In this document: positions 18,737-27,092 of the stretch, one piece after another
Layout: every line of letters begins with the position of its first letter
Position numbering within the stretch: position 1 is the first letter of the stretch
DNA from: CAIYUC01 sp963682005
Lineage (GTDB): Bacteria > Bacteroidota > Bacteroidia > Bacteroidales > FEN-979
Direction of reading: 5' to 3'
Length of the DNA: 64,000 nt
NCBI GenBank assembly: GCA_963682005.1
Contig: OY820914.1
Location: forward strand, 3,472,001 to 3,536,000
Notes under the pieces: generated by a model
What the model was told of the DNA's origin: nothing
Seen by the model: the letters and a program-made list of their open reading frames with translations, nothing else
Databases searched by the model: none
Program-made: the position numbers and the translations under genes

Positions 18737-19108
18737 ATGAAGTTCAATACACGAATGCCCTCGCCATTAAAACCATTCTTCGACAAGGAATTGCAGAATG
18801 CAGGAACCGCTTTCGCACAAAAGGATCTGCAACAAAGCTGGCGGTATTTGGAAAGAGCCCACATTTTAGGTCAGCCTTATCCGTATCATCATTCTCTGGT
18901 GCATTGGAAAATGCTTATTTTTAGTGTCAGGACTAAAAACGGCCACGAAATTATTGGACAATTTCCGCGCTTATTCGTGGGCGGCATATTGTCTTTTGTA
19001 GGAAAAATTCCTGTGGGCAATACAGGCGGAGCAGATGTTCCGGGGTTGCAACCGATGGAAATACCGGAAGAATTGCAACAGATCATTAACAAAGCAAATC
19101 ACGGATAG
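18737..19108 (+). CDS. DUF3703 family protein
   Basis: 123 residues. Recognised from the family's central motif: SWRYLERAHILGQPYPYHHSLVHW followed by GQFPRL and GNTGGADV. From memory the family is small, cytoplasmic and often placed near copper or mercury resistance genes, which suits the multicopper oxidase upstream. It has no signal peptide and no known activity. Convergent with the efflux operon; the 171-nt gap shows no clear terminator. Confidence 0.75.
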   Translation: MKFNTRMPSPLKPFFDKELQNAGTAFAQKDLQQSWRYLERAHILGQPYPYHHSLVHWKMLIFSVRTKNGHEIIGQFPRLFVGGILSFVGKIPVGNTGGADVPGLQPMEIPEELQQIINKANHG

Positions 19109-19279
19109 TGTGACCCCGGAAGTGAGAAGGCGATTCCGGCGCTATATGCAGGTTATCTTTCTTAAATTCAACAGACATGAAACAATCTACTGAAAATTAC
19201 GATTGTTAATTATAGATTTGTGAGGAATTCAGTACTTCAGTGTTCACTTCCGTTTCACAATAAGGTATAATATTTATAA

Positions 19280-22200
19280 TCAAGCCGTAGGATCTTTATG
19301 TGCTTGATTTTTTAAAATATGTTTAAGTTTCTCTTTATAATTTTCCATACTTAAATAAACGGCGGGGACAAGCACAAGAGTTAAAAGCAAGGAGCTTGAG
19401 AGACCGCCGATAATTACCCACGCCAGTCCGTTTTTACTCTCAGCCCCGGCGCCGGATGCCAGGGCAATAGGCAACATTCCAAAAACCATCGATAAAGTGG
19501 TCATAAGAATAGGTCTCAATCTTTCTCTGCCGGCCTCAATCAAGGCTTCAACAACGGTCCGCCCTTCATCCCTCAGCTTGTTGGTGAAATCCACGATAAG
19601 AATTGCATTTTTGGCTACAAGCCCGATCAACATGATCATGCCTATCATGGCAAAAATAGTTAGCGGCTCACCGGTGAGAGCTAATGCGAAGATGGCCCCG
19701 ATGACCGCCACCGGTATTGAAAATAATACCACGAAAGGATAGAAATAAGAATTGTACAGGGCAACCATGACCAGGTACACAAAAATGAATGCGGCAAGAA
19801 TTGCCGTCGAAAGGCTCCCGAATGCATCTGCCTGTCTTTCCATCTGACCCTTGTAATCAATGATCACATCTGAATCTTGGATCTTTTTCTTTACGACTGC
19901 CTTGATTTCTTCCCCCACCGTACCCACTGGGCGTCCAAAAACATTACATTTCACGGTCAGCGATGACATCCGGTTATACCGCTCCAGCTTGTTGGGCCCG
20001 AGGGATTGCGAAATCGAGGCAAAATTTCTCAGTTCCACCGGGTTATTTTGACTGTTCAGAAACGTAAGCGACCCGACATCATCGAGACTCATCCGGTCGA
20101 ACTGATCAAGCCGGCACGCGATGGAATAATCATTTCCTGCTTCGGAGTACTGCAGGTCTGTATTGCCGGCAAAAGCCAGGTTCATTGTGCTTCCAATCTG
20201 CTGTACATTCAATCCAAGTTGCGTCATCTTTTCCCTGTCCAGGTGAATTTGAAGCTCAGGCTTGCTTTTGTCCACCGAGTATTTGATGTCATTTGTGCCG
20301 GGAATGTCCATGATAACGGCCATGACGCTGTCGCCGACCTGGTAAAGCCTGTTGATGTCGGAACCCCTGAGCAAAATCTGTATTGGTGCATCATCCGCAT
20401 TCCCCATCATCGAGGTGGGCGTGGCCGTTACTTTGAGCCCTGGAATATCCTGCACCTCTTTTTTGATCATGGCGGCAAATTGTTCCACCGACATCTTCCG
20501 ATCCTCCTTGGATATGATGGTCACGGTGATCTCACTCTTGTTCTTTTCGCCGGAAGATGTTCCTAAGTCGCCACTTGAATACCCGATATTTGAAAAGACC
20601 TTCACCACTTCGGGTTTGCTTAGCAAAAGGGCCTCCACAAGTTGTGTAAGTTGCGCTGTCTGATAAACGGTGTTTTGCGGGTCCCCCTCAAGTTTGACAA
20701 CGAATTCACCCTGGTCGCCATCATTCATAAAGGCCGTCCCAACCAGCCCCATACCCAGCAGGGTTATGGAAAGTACCACCATGATCGTAGTCACCAGGTA
20801 AATAATCTTTCGATGCTTCAGTGCCCAGTGCAGTGTATTTTCATAAGTATTCAGCAATTTCCTGAATTCGGATTCAATCCAGGTTGAAAAATTCCCGAGG
20901 ACTGATTTTTTCGTCAGGTCCTGGATCCTTCCAAACCTTGATGCCAGAAGCGGGGTTACCGTAAAGGAGACAAACAGGCTCATTACTGTGGAAAATACGA
21001 TCACAAGGGAAAATTCTTTCATCATATGGCCGATCATTCCCGACACTAGTGAAAGCGGGAGAAATACAACAATGTCAACCATGGTGATGGCAATGGCTGT
21101 AAAACCAATCTCATTTCTGCCATCAAGAGCGGCAGTCCGGCCGTCTTTTTTCATTTCAAAATGCCGGTAAATGTTCTCCAGAACCACGATCGAATCATCC
21201 ACCAGGATCCCTATCACAAGCGAAAGCGCCATGAGTGTCAACATGTTCAGAGAAAAGTTAAATATGTACATGGCAACAAAAACGGATATGATTGAAGATG
21301 GGATAGAAATAAGGACGATAACAGAGTTGCGGATGCTGTGAAGGAAGATGAACATGACAAACGCCACAAGCAGAATGGCGAACATCAGGTCCTCCATGAC
21401 GGCATTCGCAGATTTAAGCGTGTAACGCGAGCTGTCCGACGCAATGTCAAATTTCAGGTTTTGCGTGATGTACTGTTTTTCAAGGGAGGTCAGTTCGTTC
21501 TTTACGCGCTTGCACACATCCACGGTATTGGCATCAGACTGCTTCTGGATCAGCACCCCGATGGATGTGTTTCCGTTGATCTTATTCAGGTTGGTCTGTT
21601 CGGCCATGCCGTCTTCCACTTCCGCCAGGTCACCGATCTTTATCCTGCTGCCGTCCGGATTGCTTGCTACAGTGACTTCCCTAATCTCGTCAGGCGATCT
21701 GAACTTCCCAAGCAGCCTGACCGTATATTGCTGCGTTTCATTTTCCACACTGCCGGTGGGCATCTCAAGGTTTGAATTCCCCAATGCCTGGTATACCTGG
21801 CTGATCGAGATCCTGTATCCGTTCAACTTGTTTTTGTCGATGTTCACATGGATAGTCCGTTCGCTGCCCCCGACAAGCATAACCTGGCCGACGCCATTCA
21901 ATTTGGCGAGTTGCGGCTTTATCTGGTTTTTAACAAGCGTATAAAGCTCTGTGCTAGGTAGTCCCGATGTGACACCCAGTTTGATCACCGGCATCTCATC
22001 GGACGAAAATTTGTTTACCGAAGGTGATTTGACCCCATCGGGAAGCGAGGCGAGGACCGCATTGATTTTCCGCTGTGCGTTCTCAACGGCTTTGTCTGCA
22101 TCGGCATTTGTGTTTAGCGCAATGGTTATGTTCGAAACTCCTTCCTGGGAGGAAGATGTTATATTGTCCACTTCTTCCAGTCCGGAAAGCGCATCTTCCA

Positions 22201-22399
22201 GCTTCTTGGTCACGGAGCTTTCGACCTCATTGGCGGATGCACCCGGGTATGAGGTGGAAACACTGATGGAGGGGAAGCTCAATTTAGGCATAAGCTCATA
22301 ATTCAACAGTGTATATGAACTTATTCCCAGGATGGCCAGTACCGCAAAAATGACGACAACCAGGGTCGGCCTTTTGATCGCAATTTCCGTAATCGACAT
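19280..22399 (-). CDS. RND multidrug efflux permease (AcrB/HAE-1 type)
   Basis: 1039 residues, full length for the AcrB family. N-terminal transmembrane helix 1 (LVVVIFAVLAILGISSYTLL), periplasmic porter domains, and the proton-relay motif GILVDDSIVVLEN (about residue 391) with the adjacent Asp pair, duplicated in the C-terminal half (AFIFVYLVMVALYNS, LIGLVAKNAILIVDF). It pumps hydrophobic drugs or other compounds from the periplasm using proton flow, with the adaptor and TolC proteins encoded just upstream. Last gene of marR-tolC-adaptor-permease; gap to the adaptor gene 11 nt. Control by the MarR protein is inferred from context. Confidence 0.93.
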   Translation of the reverse strand: MSITEIAIKRPTLVVVIFAVLAILGISSYTLLNYELMPKLSFPSISVSTSYPGASANEVESSVTKKLEDALSGLEEVDNITSSSQEGVSNITIALNTNADADKAVENAQRKINAVLASLPDGVKSPSVNKFSSDEMPVIKLGVTSGLPSTELYTLVKNQIKPQLAKLNGVGQVMLVGGSERTIHVNIDKNKLNGYRISISQVYQALGNSNLEMPTGSVENETQQYTVRLLGKFRSPDEIREVTVASNPDGSRIKIGDLAEVEDGMAEQTNLNKINGNTSIGVLIQKQSDANTVDVCKRVKNELTSLEKQYITQNLKFDIASDSSRYTLKSANAVMEDLMFAILLVAFVMFIFLHSIRNSVIVLISIPSSIISVFVAMYIFNFSLNMLTLMALSLVIGILVDDSIVVLENIYRHFEMKKDGRTAALDGRNEIGFTAIAITMVDIVVFLPLSLVSGMIGHMMKEFSLVIVFSTVMSLFVSFTVTPLLASRFGRIQDLTKKSVLGNFSTWIESEFRKLLNTYENTLHWALKHRKIIYLVTTIMVVLSITLLGMGLVGTAFMNDGDQGEFVVKLEGDPQNTVYQTAQLTQLVEALLLSKPEVVKVFSNIGYSSGDLGTSSGEKNKSEITVTIISKEDRKMSVEQFAAMIKKEVQDIPGLKVTATPTSMMGNADDAPIQILLRGSDINRLYQVGDSVMAVIMDIPGTNDIKYSVDKSKPELQIHLDREKMTQLGLNVQQIGSTMNLAFAGNTDLQYSEAGNDYSIACRLDQFDRMSLDDVGSLTFLNSQNNPVELRNFASISQSLGPNKLERYNRMSSLTVKCNVFGRPVGTVGEEIKAVVKKKIQDSDVIIDYKGQMERQADAFGSLSTAILAAFIFVYLVMVALYNSYFYPFVVLFSIPVAVIGAIFALALTGEPLTIFAMIGMIMLIGLVAKNAILIVDFTNKLRDEGRTVVEALIEAGRERLRPILMTTLSMVFGMLPIALASGAGAESKNGLAWVIIGGLSSSLLLTLVLVPAVYLSMENYKEKLKHILKNQAHKDPTA

Positions 22400-22410
22400 A
22401 TGCAGAAAGG

Positions 22411-23463
22411 TTAATTTGAAATTCTGATCTCTTTATTGTCTGAAAGCGTAAACTGGCCGCTGACGATGACCTGGTCACCTTCATTAAGTCCGGAGATAAC
22501 TTTGAGATACTCCCCATTCCCGTCACCGACGACAATTTTCCGGCGAACCGCCCTGTTGTTCTTGGCAATATACACTTCAGCATTTCGGAGGCTGCCAATC
22601 AGGGATGAACGGGAAATATAATAAGCCTCACCTTTGGCCGGCATTTTGATGCTGACATTGGCAAATGTACTGGAGCGCAATGGATGCAATGAACTGTTTG
22701 TCATCTCTATTTCAACAGGATAGTTATGAGAATCGTCCCCCTTTGCGCTGATGAAGGTGATCTTCCCGGTAAACACGATCCCTGGATAGACATCCGTCGC
22801 AACAGTTGCTTCATTACCGGGTTTCAGCTTGTACACATTGGATTCCGACACATTCAGAAGGATCTTGAGCCTGGATATGTCAATCATCTTCACCACCGGG
22901 TTGCCGGCAGTTATATACTCACCCTGTTCAACATATTTTTTAATTATCGTGCCGCTGATCGGGGCTGTAACATTGGCATTGACCAGTTCCTTTTCGGCCT
23001 GCTCGAGCAGGATGGTGGCATCATCGTAGGAGGTTTGCGCTTCATCGAGCTGCTGTTCCGTCAGGCTGCCTCCTTTGTACAAATTTTTGTATCGTTCCAG
23101 GTCTTTTCCCAGTCTTGCCTTCGCATTCCGTGCTTTCTCAACGGCCAGCCTCCTCAGGGTGTTGTCGATACAGGCAATTACGCTGCCCTTTGGAAGTACC
23201 TGCCCCAGCTTCACGTTCAGCGTTGTGACGGTGCCGGCGGCTTCGGCTGCCACATCGACTTCTGCGGCCGCTTCCATGGTTCCGACTAGCTGGAGGTTGC
23301 CATCGAGTGATAGCTTCTTAACCGAAGCAACCTTTACGGAAATGTACTTCAGGTCGGTGCTCACGTTTTTATTCGCGTTTACTTTTTTATAGTTCGATGA
23401 AAGACGGAAAACAACAGCCGCAATCACCAATAATGAAACTCCGATGACAATAATTTTTTTCAT
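22411..23463 (-). CDS. RND periplasmic adaptor (membrane fusion protein)
   Basis: 350 residues. An N-terminal signal anchor (IIVIGVSLLVIAAVVF) is followed by a lipoyl/HlyD half (VDVAAEAAGTVTTLNVKLGQVLPKGS), an alpha-helical hairpin of about 65 residues, the second half-lipoyl (NANVTAPISGTI), and beta-barrel and membrane-proximal domains ending EGDQVIVSGQFTL. It links the inner-membrane pump to TolC. The gap to tolC is 8 nt and to the permease 11 nt, consistent with one transcript. Confidence 0.92.
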   Translation of the reverse strand: MKKIIVIGVSLLVIAAVVFRLSSNYKKVNANKNVSTDLKYISVKVASVKKLSLDGNLQLVGTMEAAAEVDVAAEAAGTVTTLNVKLGQVLPKGSVIACIDNTLRRLAVEKARNAKARLGKDLERYKNLYKGGSLTEQQLDEAQTSYDDATILLEQAEKELVNANVTAPISGTIIKKYVEQGEYITAGNPVVKMIDISRLKILLNVSESNVYKLKPGNEATVATDVYPGIVFTGKITFISAKGDDSHNYPVEIEMTNSSLHPLRSSTFANVSIKMPAKGEAYYISRSSLIGSLRNAEVYIAKNNRAVRRKIVVGDGNGEYLKVISGLNEGDQVIVSGQFTLSDNKEIRISN

Positions 23464-23471
23464 GATGGTAC

Positions 23472-24836
23472 CTACTTTAAATTATTGATGAAACTCAGCA
23501 ACGAACCCTTTGATTTTTCGAGATCGATCCGCGCCAGGTACAATTTAAGAAGCTTATTGTAATAGGTGCTTTGCGCTACGAGGTAAGAGCTTTCAGCTTG
23601 CACAACATCAACCGTGGAGCAGGTCCCCTGCTGATATTCCTGCTGTATATCCGCATAAACCCCCTTGGCCAGTTCAAGATTCTCCATTTCTCTTTCAATG
23701 TTATCCAGCGCGTTTTTATACTGGACCTCGTCGTTGGAAATCTCAAGTCTGATGGACTGTTCGGCAGTTATCACATTTTCCCTGGCGATCTTAATCCCCA
23801 ATTCGGACTGGGCAAACCGTGATGTTCGTTGAAGTCCGTCGAAAATCGGGATGGTGAGTTTCAGTCCGATCCCCGAACTGGAATACCATGCATTTCCGGA
23901 ACTGAAAAAGGTGAATTCCTGCTGCATGGCGTTACGATTATAGTTTCCGTAAAAAGAAAGAGTCGGGTAAAATGCTGACCGTTTCGTATTTCTGTCAAGC
24001 TGCATGACGGCAACGTTCGATTTTTTCAATTTGTAGTCGATATTTTCTTCAATCCGGAAATTCCCGGTCGCATCCCTGATAAAAAGCTCGTATCCTTCGC
24101 TGGCGGGTGATTCAGCAAGTACCAGCCCGCTGTCGATCGGCATTCCCATGTGGTATTTCAGCACATTCAGGGATTGCGAATAGTTCAACTTAGCTTGCTC
24201 AAGCTGCGATTTTGTATTGTTGTAACTGACCTTGATCTTATCCACATCGACCTTTTTCGCCATGCCATTCTTAAATTTCAACTCGATCGAATTCAATGAT
24301 TTTTCGGAAGAAACCAAGGTGGATTTCAATGACTGCAATTGCATTTGAATGACAAGGGACTGATAGAAGGAAAGACTTATGTTATATGCGACGTCAAGGT
24401 CGGTCTGCTGCTGGTCAAGTTTAGAAATGCCGAGATTGAGTCTTGCTGCTTTAATCTGCAGCAGAGTTCCCGGATCAAAGATCTTCTGCGTAACCGACAG
24501 ACCTCCGCTCACACTGTACTTGGTGCCGAACTTCACCGCGATATAGGTGCCGGGTGTTCCTCCGGTCATCTCGGCAGGCATGAGCTGTGTTGATAATGCC
24601 AGGTTATCATCAAACGTTCCGGTGGCATTTACCTGGGGCAGGTAGTTTCCCGTTTGCTCCGATACCTTCTTATTCGCTATCAAAACGTTATAACCGGCCA
24701 TTTTCAATTCATGATTGTTTGCCGTTGCATATCCCAGGCAATCCTTTAGTGTTAGCCGTTGCTGAGCAAACGACGAAAAAACCACCACTGTGAAAATCAA
24801 CGACAGAATGTTCCCCGAAAAGAATGACAACTTCAT
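23472..24836 (-). CDS. TolC-family outer-membrane efflux protein
   Basis: 454 residues. Signal peptide cleaved near SFAQ, then LTLKDCLGYATANNHELKMA, the N-terminal signature of outer-membrane efflux proteins. Two internal long-helix repeats follow; the second half repeats the pattern (LELAKGVYADIQQEYQQGTC...ESSYLVAQ). It forms the trimeric outer-membrane duct for the RND pump encoded downstream. The 46-nt gap to marR holds overlapping palindromes that could be the MarR operator. Confidence 0.92.
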   Translation of the reverse strand: MKLSFFSGNILSLIFTVVVFSSFAQQRLTLKDCLGYATANNHELKMAGYNVLIANKKVSEQTGNYLPQVNATGTFDDNLALSTQLMPAEMTGGTPGTYIAVKFGTKYSVSGGLSVTQKIFDPGTLLQIKAARLNLGISKLDQQQTDLDVAYNISLSFYQSLVIQMQLQSLKSTLVSSEKSLNSIELKFKNGMAKKVDVDKIKVSYNNTKSQLEQAKLNYSQSLNVLKYHMGMPIDSGLVLAESPASEGYELFIRDATGNFRIEENIDYKLKKSNVAVMQLDRNTKRSAFYPTLSFYGNYNRNAMQQEFTFFSSGNAWYSSSGIGLKLTIPIFDGLQRTSRFAQSELGIKIARENVITAEQSIRLEISNDEVQYKNALDNIEREMENLELAKGVYADIQQEYQQGTCSTVDVVQAESSYLVAQSTYYNKLLKLYLARIDLEKSKGSLLSFINNLK

Positions 24837-24840
24837 ACAC

Positions 24841-24862
24841 TATCAAATATTGATACTATCAA
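24841..24862. promoter_or_regulatory. Overlapping palindromes between marR and tolC, candidate MarR operator
   Basis: Three half-sites TATCAA, TTGATA and TATCAA, separated by ATA and C, create two overlapping perfect palindromes (24841-24855 and 24850-24862). They lie directly upstream of the tolC start. MarR proteins bind such TTG/CAA dyads. Binding is inferred. Confidence 0.55.
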
Positions 24863-24882
24863 TTAATTAGATAAAAAAAATG

Positions 24883-25323
24883 TTACAGAGTCTCCGCCCT
24901 TTTTTTGATATGTTCAACTACTTTATAAAAAGCGTCGAGATCGGAGTCGGGTAGACCATCAAGCAGTTCTTCATTCAGTTGGATTTCAATCTTTAAATAT
25001 TGTTCAATCACCCGTTCGCCTTTTTTGGTGACCATCAGAAAATTCTTACGCCGGTCATTTGCATCCGACACCCTACGGATCAGATCCTTTTTCTGCAAGG
25101 CATCGACCGTGCGCAGAATCGCAGACTGGTCTTTTCCCAGAATTTCCGCCATGTCTTTTTGAATCACCTCCTCGTTCTTCTCTTTGATGGCAAAGAGGAA
25201 CCCGAATTGTTCAATTGTTAGTTTCATATCGGTCTGACTGCCGGTACGCCGCTTCAGCGCCCGGAACATCTCATTCATCATCGGTGCAAGGATCATCCCC
25301 AGGGGGTGCTTTGTTTTTCTCAT
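24883..25323 (-). CDS. MarR-family transcriptional regulator
   Basis: 146 residues from ATG 25323 (MRKTKHPLG). A longer frame begins at 25404 but would run through the promoter and palindrome, so I reject it. Winged-helix motifs: QFGFLFAIKE, then the recognition region QKDMAEILGKDQSAILRTVDAL (about residues 70-91) and the wing LIRRVSDANDRRKNFLMVT with the family's D.RD/RR.K signature. It probably represses its own operon and the RND pump, with relief by a small effector. First gene of the operon, 46 nt before tolC. Confidence 0.9.
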   Translation of the reverse strand: MRKTKHPLGMILAPMMNEMFRALKRRTGSQTDMKLTIEQFGFLFAIKEKNEEVIQKDMAEILGKDQSAILRTVDALQKKDLIRRVSDANDRRKNFLMVTKKGERVIEQYLKIEIQLNEELLDGLPDSDLDAFYKVVEHIKKRAETL

Positions 25324-25343
25324 GTTATAAGTTAATTGCGCCA

Positions 25344-25378
25344 CAAAGGTATAAAATAATACTTGATATATGCAAGTA
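25344..25378 (-). promoter_or_regulatory. marR promoter with an overlapping palindrome
   Basis: On the minus strand a -33 TTG and a -7 TACCTTTG (25351-25344) are separated by 21 nt, the Bacteroidetes consensus spacing. The -33 region lies inside an inverted repeat TACTTG-N7-CAAGTA (25360-25378). A regulator bound there would block RNA polymerase, suggesting autoregulation by MarR. Confidence 0.65.
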
Positions 25379-25568
25379 TAATTTTGTTTTTGCCAAAATT
25401 GCAATGGAATGTAATGATGGTTGACTTCATTTTAACCCATGCGAGCCAACTAATATTGTCTTTAATCATGTCCTTCAGCAATTTTTACATCAAGCATTTC
25501 TTTGTTCAATGTCAAATTATCTATCCTAATCTTTCCGAACGTGAAATACCCGAAGCCTGGGCTAAGTG

Positions 25569-25657
25569 AGTGCAAAGTGAAAAGTGTAAAACGAAAAGTG
25601 CAAAACGAAAAGTGCAAAGTCCAAAATATTACACTTTGCACTTTGCACTTTACACTT
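25569..25657. repeat. Heptad array with inverted right arm, next to tRNA-Lys
   Basis: Left arm 25569-25624: eight exact 7-nt units (AGTGCAA, AGTGAAA, AGTGTAA, AACGAAA and variants). After a short AT spacer, the right arm 25631-25657 carries the complementary words (TTGCACT twice, TTACACT) with the same 7-nt phase. The two arms can fold into a long hairpin. The right arm ends 7 nt from the 3' end of tRNA-Lys and could also end its transcript. Confidence 0.85.
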
Positions 25658-25664
25658 GTTTGTG

Positions 25665-25737
25665 TGATCCGCCTGGGATTCGAACCCAGGACCCCCGCCT
25701 TAAAAGGGCGATGCTCTACCTACTGAGCTAGCGAATC
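25665..25737 (-). tRNA. tRNA-Lys (anticodon UUU)
   Basis: 73 nt. Acceptor stem GATTCGC / GCGGATC with one G-U pair and discriminator A; D-stem GCTC/GAGC; anticodon stem TCGCC/GGCGG with loop CTTTTAA, giving anticodon TTT; T-stem CTGGG/CCCAG with loop TTCGAAT. The 3' CCA is not encoded. Confidence 0.97.
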
Positions 25738-25819
25738 TGCCATTTTTTGAGCGTGCAAAATTACGGTTTATTTTTAGAAAGACAAGGGGGAGGTGAAAAA
25801 TAATTGAAATTTCAGTGGG

Positions 25820-25910
25820 GGATGAGCGATTCGCGATGCGGGATTCGCGATTCGGGATACGGGATTCGCGATGCGGGATGCGGGATATGCGATGCGGGAT
25901 ATGCGATGTG
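25820..25910. repeat. Heptad array (13 units), left of the four-helix-bundle gene
   Basis: Ninety-one nt made of 13 consecutive 7-nt units without one phase slip. Consensus (C/G)GAT(N)(C/T)G: CGATTCG, CGATGCG, GGATTCG, GGATACG, GGATGCG, GGATATG, CGATGTG, with GGATGAG as the first unit. It ends 66 nt before the start codon at 25977. An inverted copy lies downstream of the gene. Confidence 0.9.
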
Positions 25911-25976
25911 GGGTAAAAAAAATTTGAATAAATGTATTACCTTTTACTGTTTCGGACGATTAAGCAGTAAAAACAA

Positions 25977-26348
25977 ATGAATTACGAAGACCTTGAAATC
26001 TGGAAACTTGCCAACGAACTGGTGGTTTTAATCCATGATATGACCTTGAAGGATTTGCCCAAATTCGAGACGTTTGAAACCGGAAGCCAGATCCGGAGAT
26101 CGATCAAATCAGTAAAGGCTAATATTGTTGAAGGGTTTGGCCGGCGTAAATATAAAAATGAGTTCCTTCACTTCCTCGTCATTGCTCATGCTTCTAACGA
26201 TGAAACGATTGACCACCTGAAAACGCTATATTTAACAAAGTCCTTGAAGGATGAGAAAAAATACCATTCAATCCTGGAAAAACTGGATAAGCTTGGCAGG
26301 AAACTCAACAACTTTATCAATTCAGTCCGCCTCAACCATAAAGTATAA
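25977..26348 (+). CDS. Four-helix-bundle protein (S23 / 23S rRNA IVS-encoded protein family)
   Basis: 123 residues, typical length. It begins with the family signature MNYEDLEIWKLANELV; then an amphipathic stretch with QIRRSIKSVKANIVEGFGRR (usual form Q.RR...S...NI.EG..R), FLHFLVIAHASNDETIDHL, and a last helix rich in Lys/Leu (LEKLDKLGRKLNNFI). The fold is that of proteins encoded in intervening sequences of 23S rRNA and of Avd, the accessory protein of diversity-generating retroelements. No rRNA gene or reverse transcriptase is nearby. It is bracketed by inverted copies of one heptad array, which suggests a small mobile or repeat-associated unit. Function unknown; a basic nucleic-acid-binding oligomer is likely. 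Confidence 0.85.
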   Translation: MNYEDLEIWKLANELVVLIHDMTLKDLPKFETFETGSQIRRSIKSVKANIVEGFGRRKYKNEFLHFLVIAHASNDETIDHLKTLYLTKSLKDEKKYHSILEKLDKLGRKLNNFINSVRLNHKV

Positions 26349-26370
26349 GGTACGAAAATCACGTGTTGTG

Positions 26371-26437
26371 CATCCCGTATCCCGCATCGCGAATCGCGAA
26401 TCCCGCATCGCGCATCCCGTATCCCGCATCGCGCATC
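26371..26437. repeat. Heptad array, inverted copy right of the four-helix-bundle gene
   Basis: Nine exact 7-nt units (26371-26433) plus a partial one. On the + strand the words are CATCCCG, TATCCCG, CATCGCG, AATCGCG and AATCCCG, the complements of the words at 25820-25910. It starts 22 nt after the four-helix-bundle stop codon and reaches to within 2 nt of the stop codon of the convergent gene at 26440. Confidence 0.9.
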
Positions 26438-26439
26438 TG

Positions 26440-27060
26440 TCAGAGATACTCCCCGAGATTCCCTTTCCCTTCCCTGATAACAACCGGCCCATCGCCTGTA
26501 CAATCCACCACCGTCGAAGCGAGGTTACCGCCGGGACCGGCATCGATCACGATGTCGACAAGCTTTTTGTATTTTTCGTGGATCAGTTCAGGATCGGTGG
26601 AATATTCGATGATCTCATCGGCATCATGAATGGAGGTGGTCATAATGGGGTTGCCAAGCCGTTCAACGATCATCAATGGGATCTGGTGATCGGGGATACG
26701 GATACCTACTGTCTTCTTCTTGCTCTGAAATACGTCCGGGACCTTGTTGTTCGCGTTGAGGATGAATGTGAACGGGCCGGGAAGTGCCTTTCGCATCAAT
26801 TTATAAATGGTATTCGGGATCGGCCGTGTATAATCGGAAAGCTGGCTGAGACTTGAACAGATGAACGAAAAATTGGCTTTGTCTTTCCGGATACCCTTGA
26901 TCTGTGAAATACGGTCAATGGCCTTCGAACGTGTAATATCACATCCCAATCCATAAACCGTATCGGTAGGATAGATGATCACCCCGCCATCGTGCAGGCA
27001 ATCGGTAATGATCTTCAAATGCCGTTCGCCGGGGTTGTCCGGGTGGATCTTTAGTAACAT
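26440..27060 (-). CDS. L-threonylcarbamoyladenylate synthase (Sua5/YrdC family)
   Basis: 206 residues, YrdC-only form. It makes threonylcarbamoyl-AMP from threonine, bicarbonate and ATP for the t6A37 modification of ANN-decoding tRNAs in the cytoplasm. Motifs: GGVIIYPTDTVYGLGCD (about residues 25-41), IKGIRKDKANFSFIC (the K.R..K basic patch), LPGPFTFIL, VGIRIPDHQI and the final STVVDCTGDGPVVIREG. No C-terminal Sua5 domain. It neighbours tRNA-Lys(UUU), a t6A substrate, though probably by chance. Its stop codon touches the heptad array, so the array end may define the 3' boundary. Confidence 0.9.
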   Translation of the reverse strand: MLLKIHPDNPGERHLKIITDCLHDGGVIIYPTDTVYGLGCDITRSKAIDRISQIKGIRKDKANFSFICSSLSQLSDYTRPIPNTIYKLMRKALPGPFTFILNANNKVPDVFQSKKKTVGIRIPDHQIPLMIVERLGNPIMTTSIHDADEIIEYSTDPELIHEKYKKLVDIVIDAGPGGNLASTVVDCTGDGPVVIREGKGNLGEYL

Positions 27061-27092
27061 GGTATGTTAATTTGGATGTTTTATTGTTCCAG

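Noticed and set aside
20006..20566. 186-residue plus-strand frame inside the RND permease
   Set aside because: Shadow of a well-conserved gene on the other strand; no family resemblance.
25977..26348. Diversity-generating retroelement with the four-helix-bundle protein as Avd
   Set aside because: No reverse transcriptase and no template/variable repeat pair with A-specific changes is present; the flanking repeats are short heptads.
26186..26503. Minus-strand frames with repeated RDARCGIRD-type peptides
   Set aside because: They are translations of the heptad array (21 nt gives seven residues) overlapping two real genes on opposite strands; no start context or homology.
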